A DNA stretch of 14,103 nt, from NCBI GenBank assembly GCA_964565805.1, contig CAZMGH010000051.1:1-14103 (forward strand). Reading direction: 5' to 3'. Under the pieces are notes generated by a model. It ran no database searches, was not told where the DNA came from, and saw only the letters and a list, made by a program, of their open reading frames with translations. Position 1 is the stretch's first letter. Each line of letters opens with the position of its first letter. Origin of the DNA: Catenibacillus sp964565805 (GTDB lineage Bacteria; Bacillota; Clostridia; Lachnospirales; Lachnospiraceae). Made by a program: the position numbers and the translations under genes. Of the stretch, positions 13,861-14,103 are shown piece after piece.

Positions 13861-14103
13861 TCAAAGAGGGAATCCTGCAACTTTATTATAGCCAAGAACA
13901 CAATTTATGTACAGGGGAATTTGATTCAATGCGCATCTGATTTTATGATCCGTATTAAGAACCGCTATTTTCTTTGAAAAGTACCGGCTCACTTCACGGA
14001 TCATATGCCGCTCGTCATCGGTAAGCATAAATCCGCCTTCGCCTTTAAGCATGTCCTGAGCCTCGCTGCTAGCTCTTGAAATAAAAAATACCGCGCAGTC
14101 CTG
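13861..14103 (-). pseudogene. GH3 glycosidase fragment, 3'-truncated (5' end outside window)
   Basis: The frame is open from the right edge to a stop at 13861. Its first part reads DCAVFFISRASSEAQDMLKG followed by FMLTDDERHMIREVS and KKIAVLNT. This matches the second (C-terminal alpha/beta) domain of family 3 beta-glycosidases, where D-A-hhhISRxxxExxD, YxLTxxExxLI and VhVLNxG are typical. After AVLNT (about 13951) the similarity stops. The last 30 residues look like translated non-coding DNA and include a sigma-A-type promoter, whereas intact enzymes continue for at least a hundred residues more. The gene therefore seems to have lost its 3' end by a deletion that joined it to the promoter region of the Rpn-family gene. 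Whether the upstream part is intact cannot be seen. Confidence 0.72.
13885..13913 (-). promoter_or_regulatory. Probable promoter of the Rpn-family gene
   Basis: On the minus strand, TGTACA (13908-13913) lies 17 bp before a perfect TATAAT (13885-13890). The leader would be about 120 nt. The box lies within the unmatched tail of the truncated GH3 reading frame, which supports the view that this tail is really upstream non-coding DNA. Confidence 0.5.

Overview
The window looks like a chromosomal segment of a Gram-positive anaerobe of the class Clostridia, most likely Lachnospiraceae. The grounds are AGGAGG-type ribosome binding sites in front of almost every gene, sigma-A-type promoters, balanced base composition, protein families typical of that group, and a remnant of the spore-maturation gene spmB. 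No rRNA, tRNA, CRISPR array or insertion sequence was recognised. Taxonomy is inference from gene content only.

Left part (1-8604), sugar catabolism. On the minus strand lie a LysR-type regulator (2249-3163), xylulokinase xylB (726-2207), a 38-codon ORF coupled to the end of xylB (605-721), and a tyrosine phosphatase that runs off the left edge (1-553). Their order and spacing suggest one operon. A URO-D-superfamily methyltransferase-like gene (3314-4438) diverges from the regulator. It converges on an L-fucose/L-arabinose isomerase-family gene (4641-6116), and a strongly folded inverted-repeat element separates the two. The isomerase has its own promoter with a palindromic operator at the start site and a leader of about 187 nt. 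It diverges from a cytoplasmic GH2 glycosidase (6612-8525) that has a near-consensus promoter. Isomerase, kinase and glycosidase fit a pathway that releases a sugar, isomerises it and phosphorylates it to a pentulose phosphate.

Middle (8605-11042), decay zone. A frameshifted C-terminal half of proC is joined to two out-of-frame pieces of spmB. Both lie downstream of an intact trmB (9233-9901). Divergent from trmB is a D-alanyl-D-alanine carboxypeptidase gene (10051-11042) that keeps its signal peptide, SxxK box and C-terminal anchor, but has lost the SxN and KTG boxes through two internal deletions, the second of which also shifts the frame.

Right part (11077-14103). Intact minus-strand genes encode a DEDDh exonuclease with a Cys-rich tail and a phosphoribosyltransferase-like protein. 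After these come an Rpn/PD-(D/E)XK nuclease-family gene whose catalytic core looks excised in frame, and the truncated C-terminal end of a GH3 glycosidase at the right edge.

The most striking property of the window is that at least four genes, possibly five, carry internal or terminal deletions while their neighbours are intact. This is either genuine genome erosion, including loss of a spore-cortex function, or an assembly artefact. I did not find a convincing new multi-gene system.
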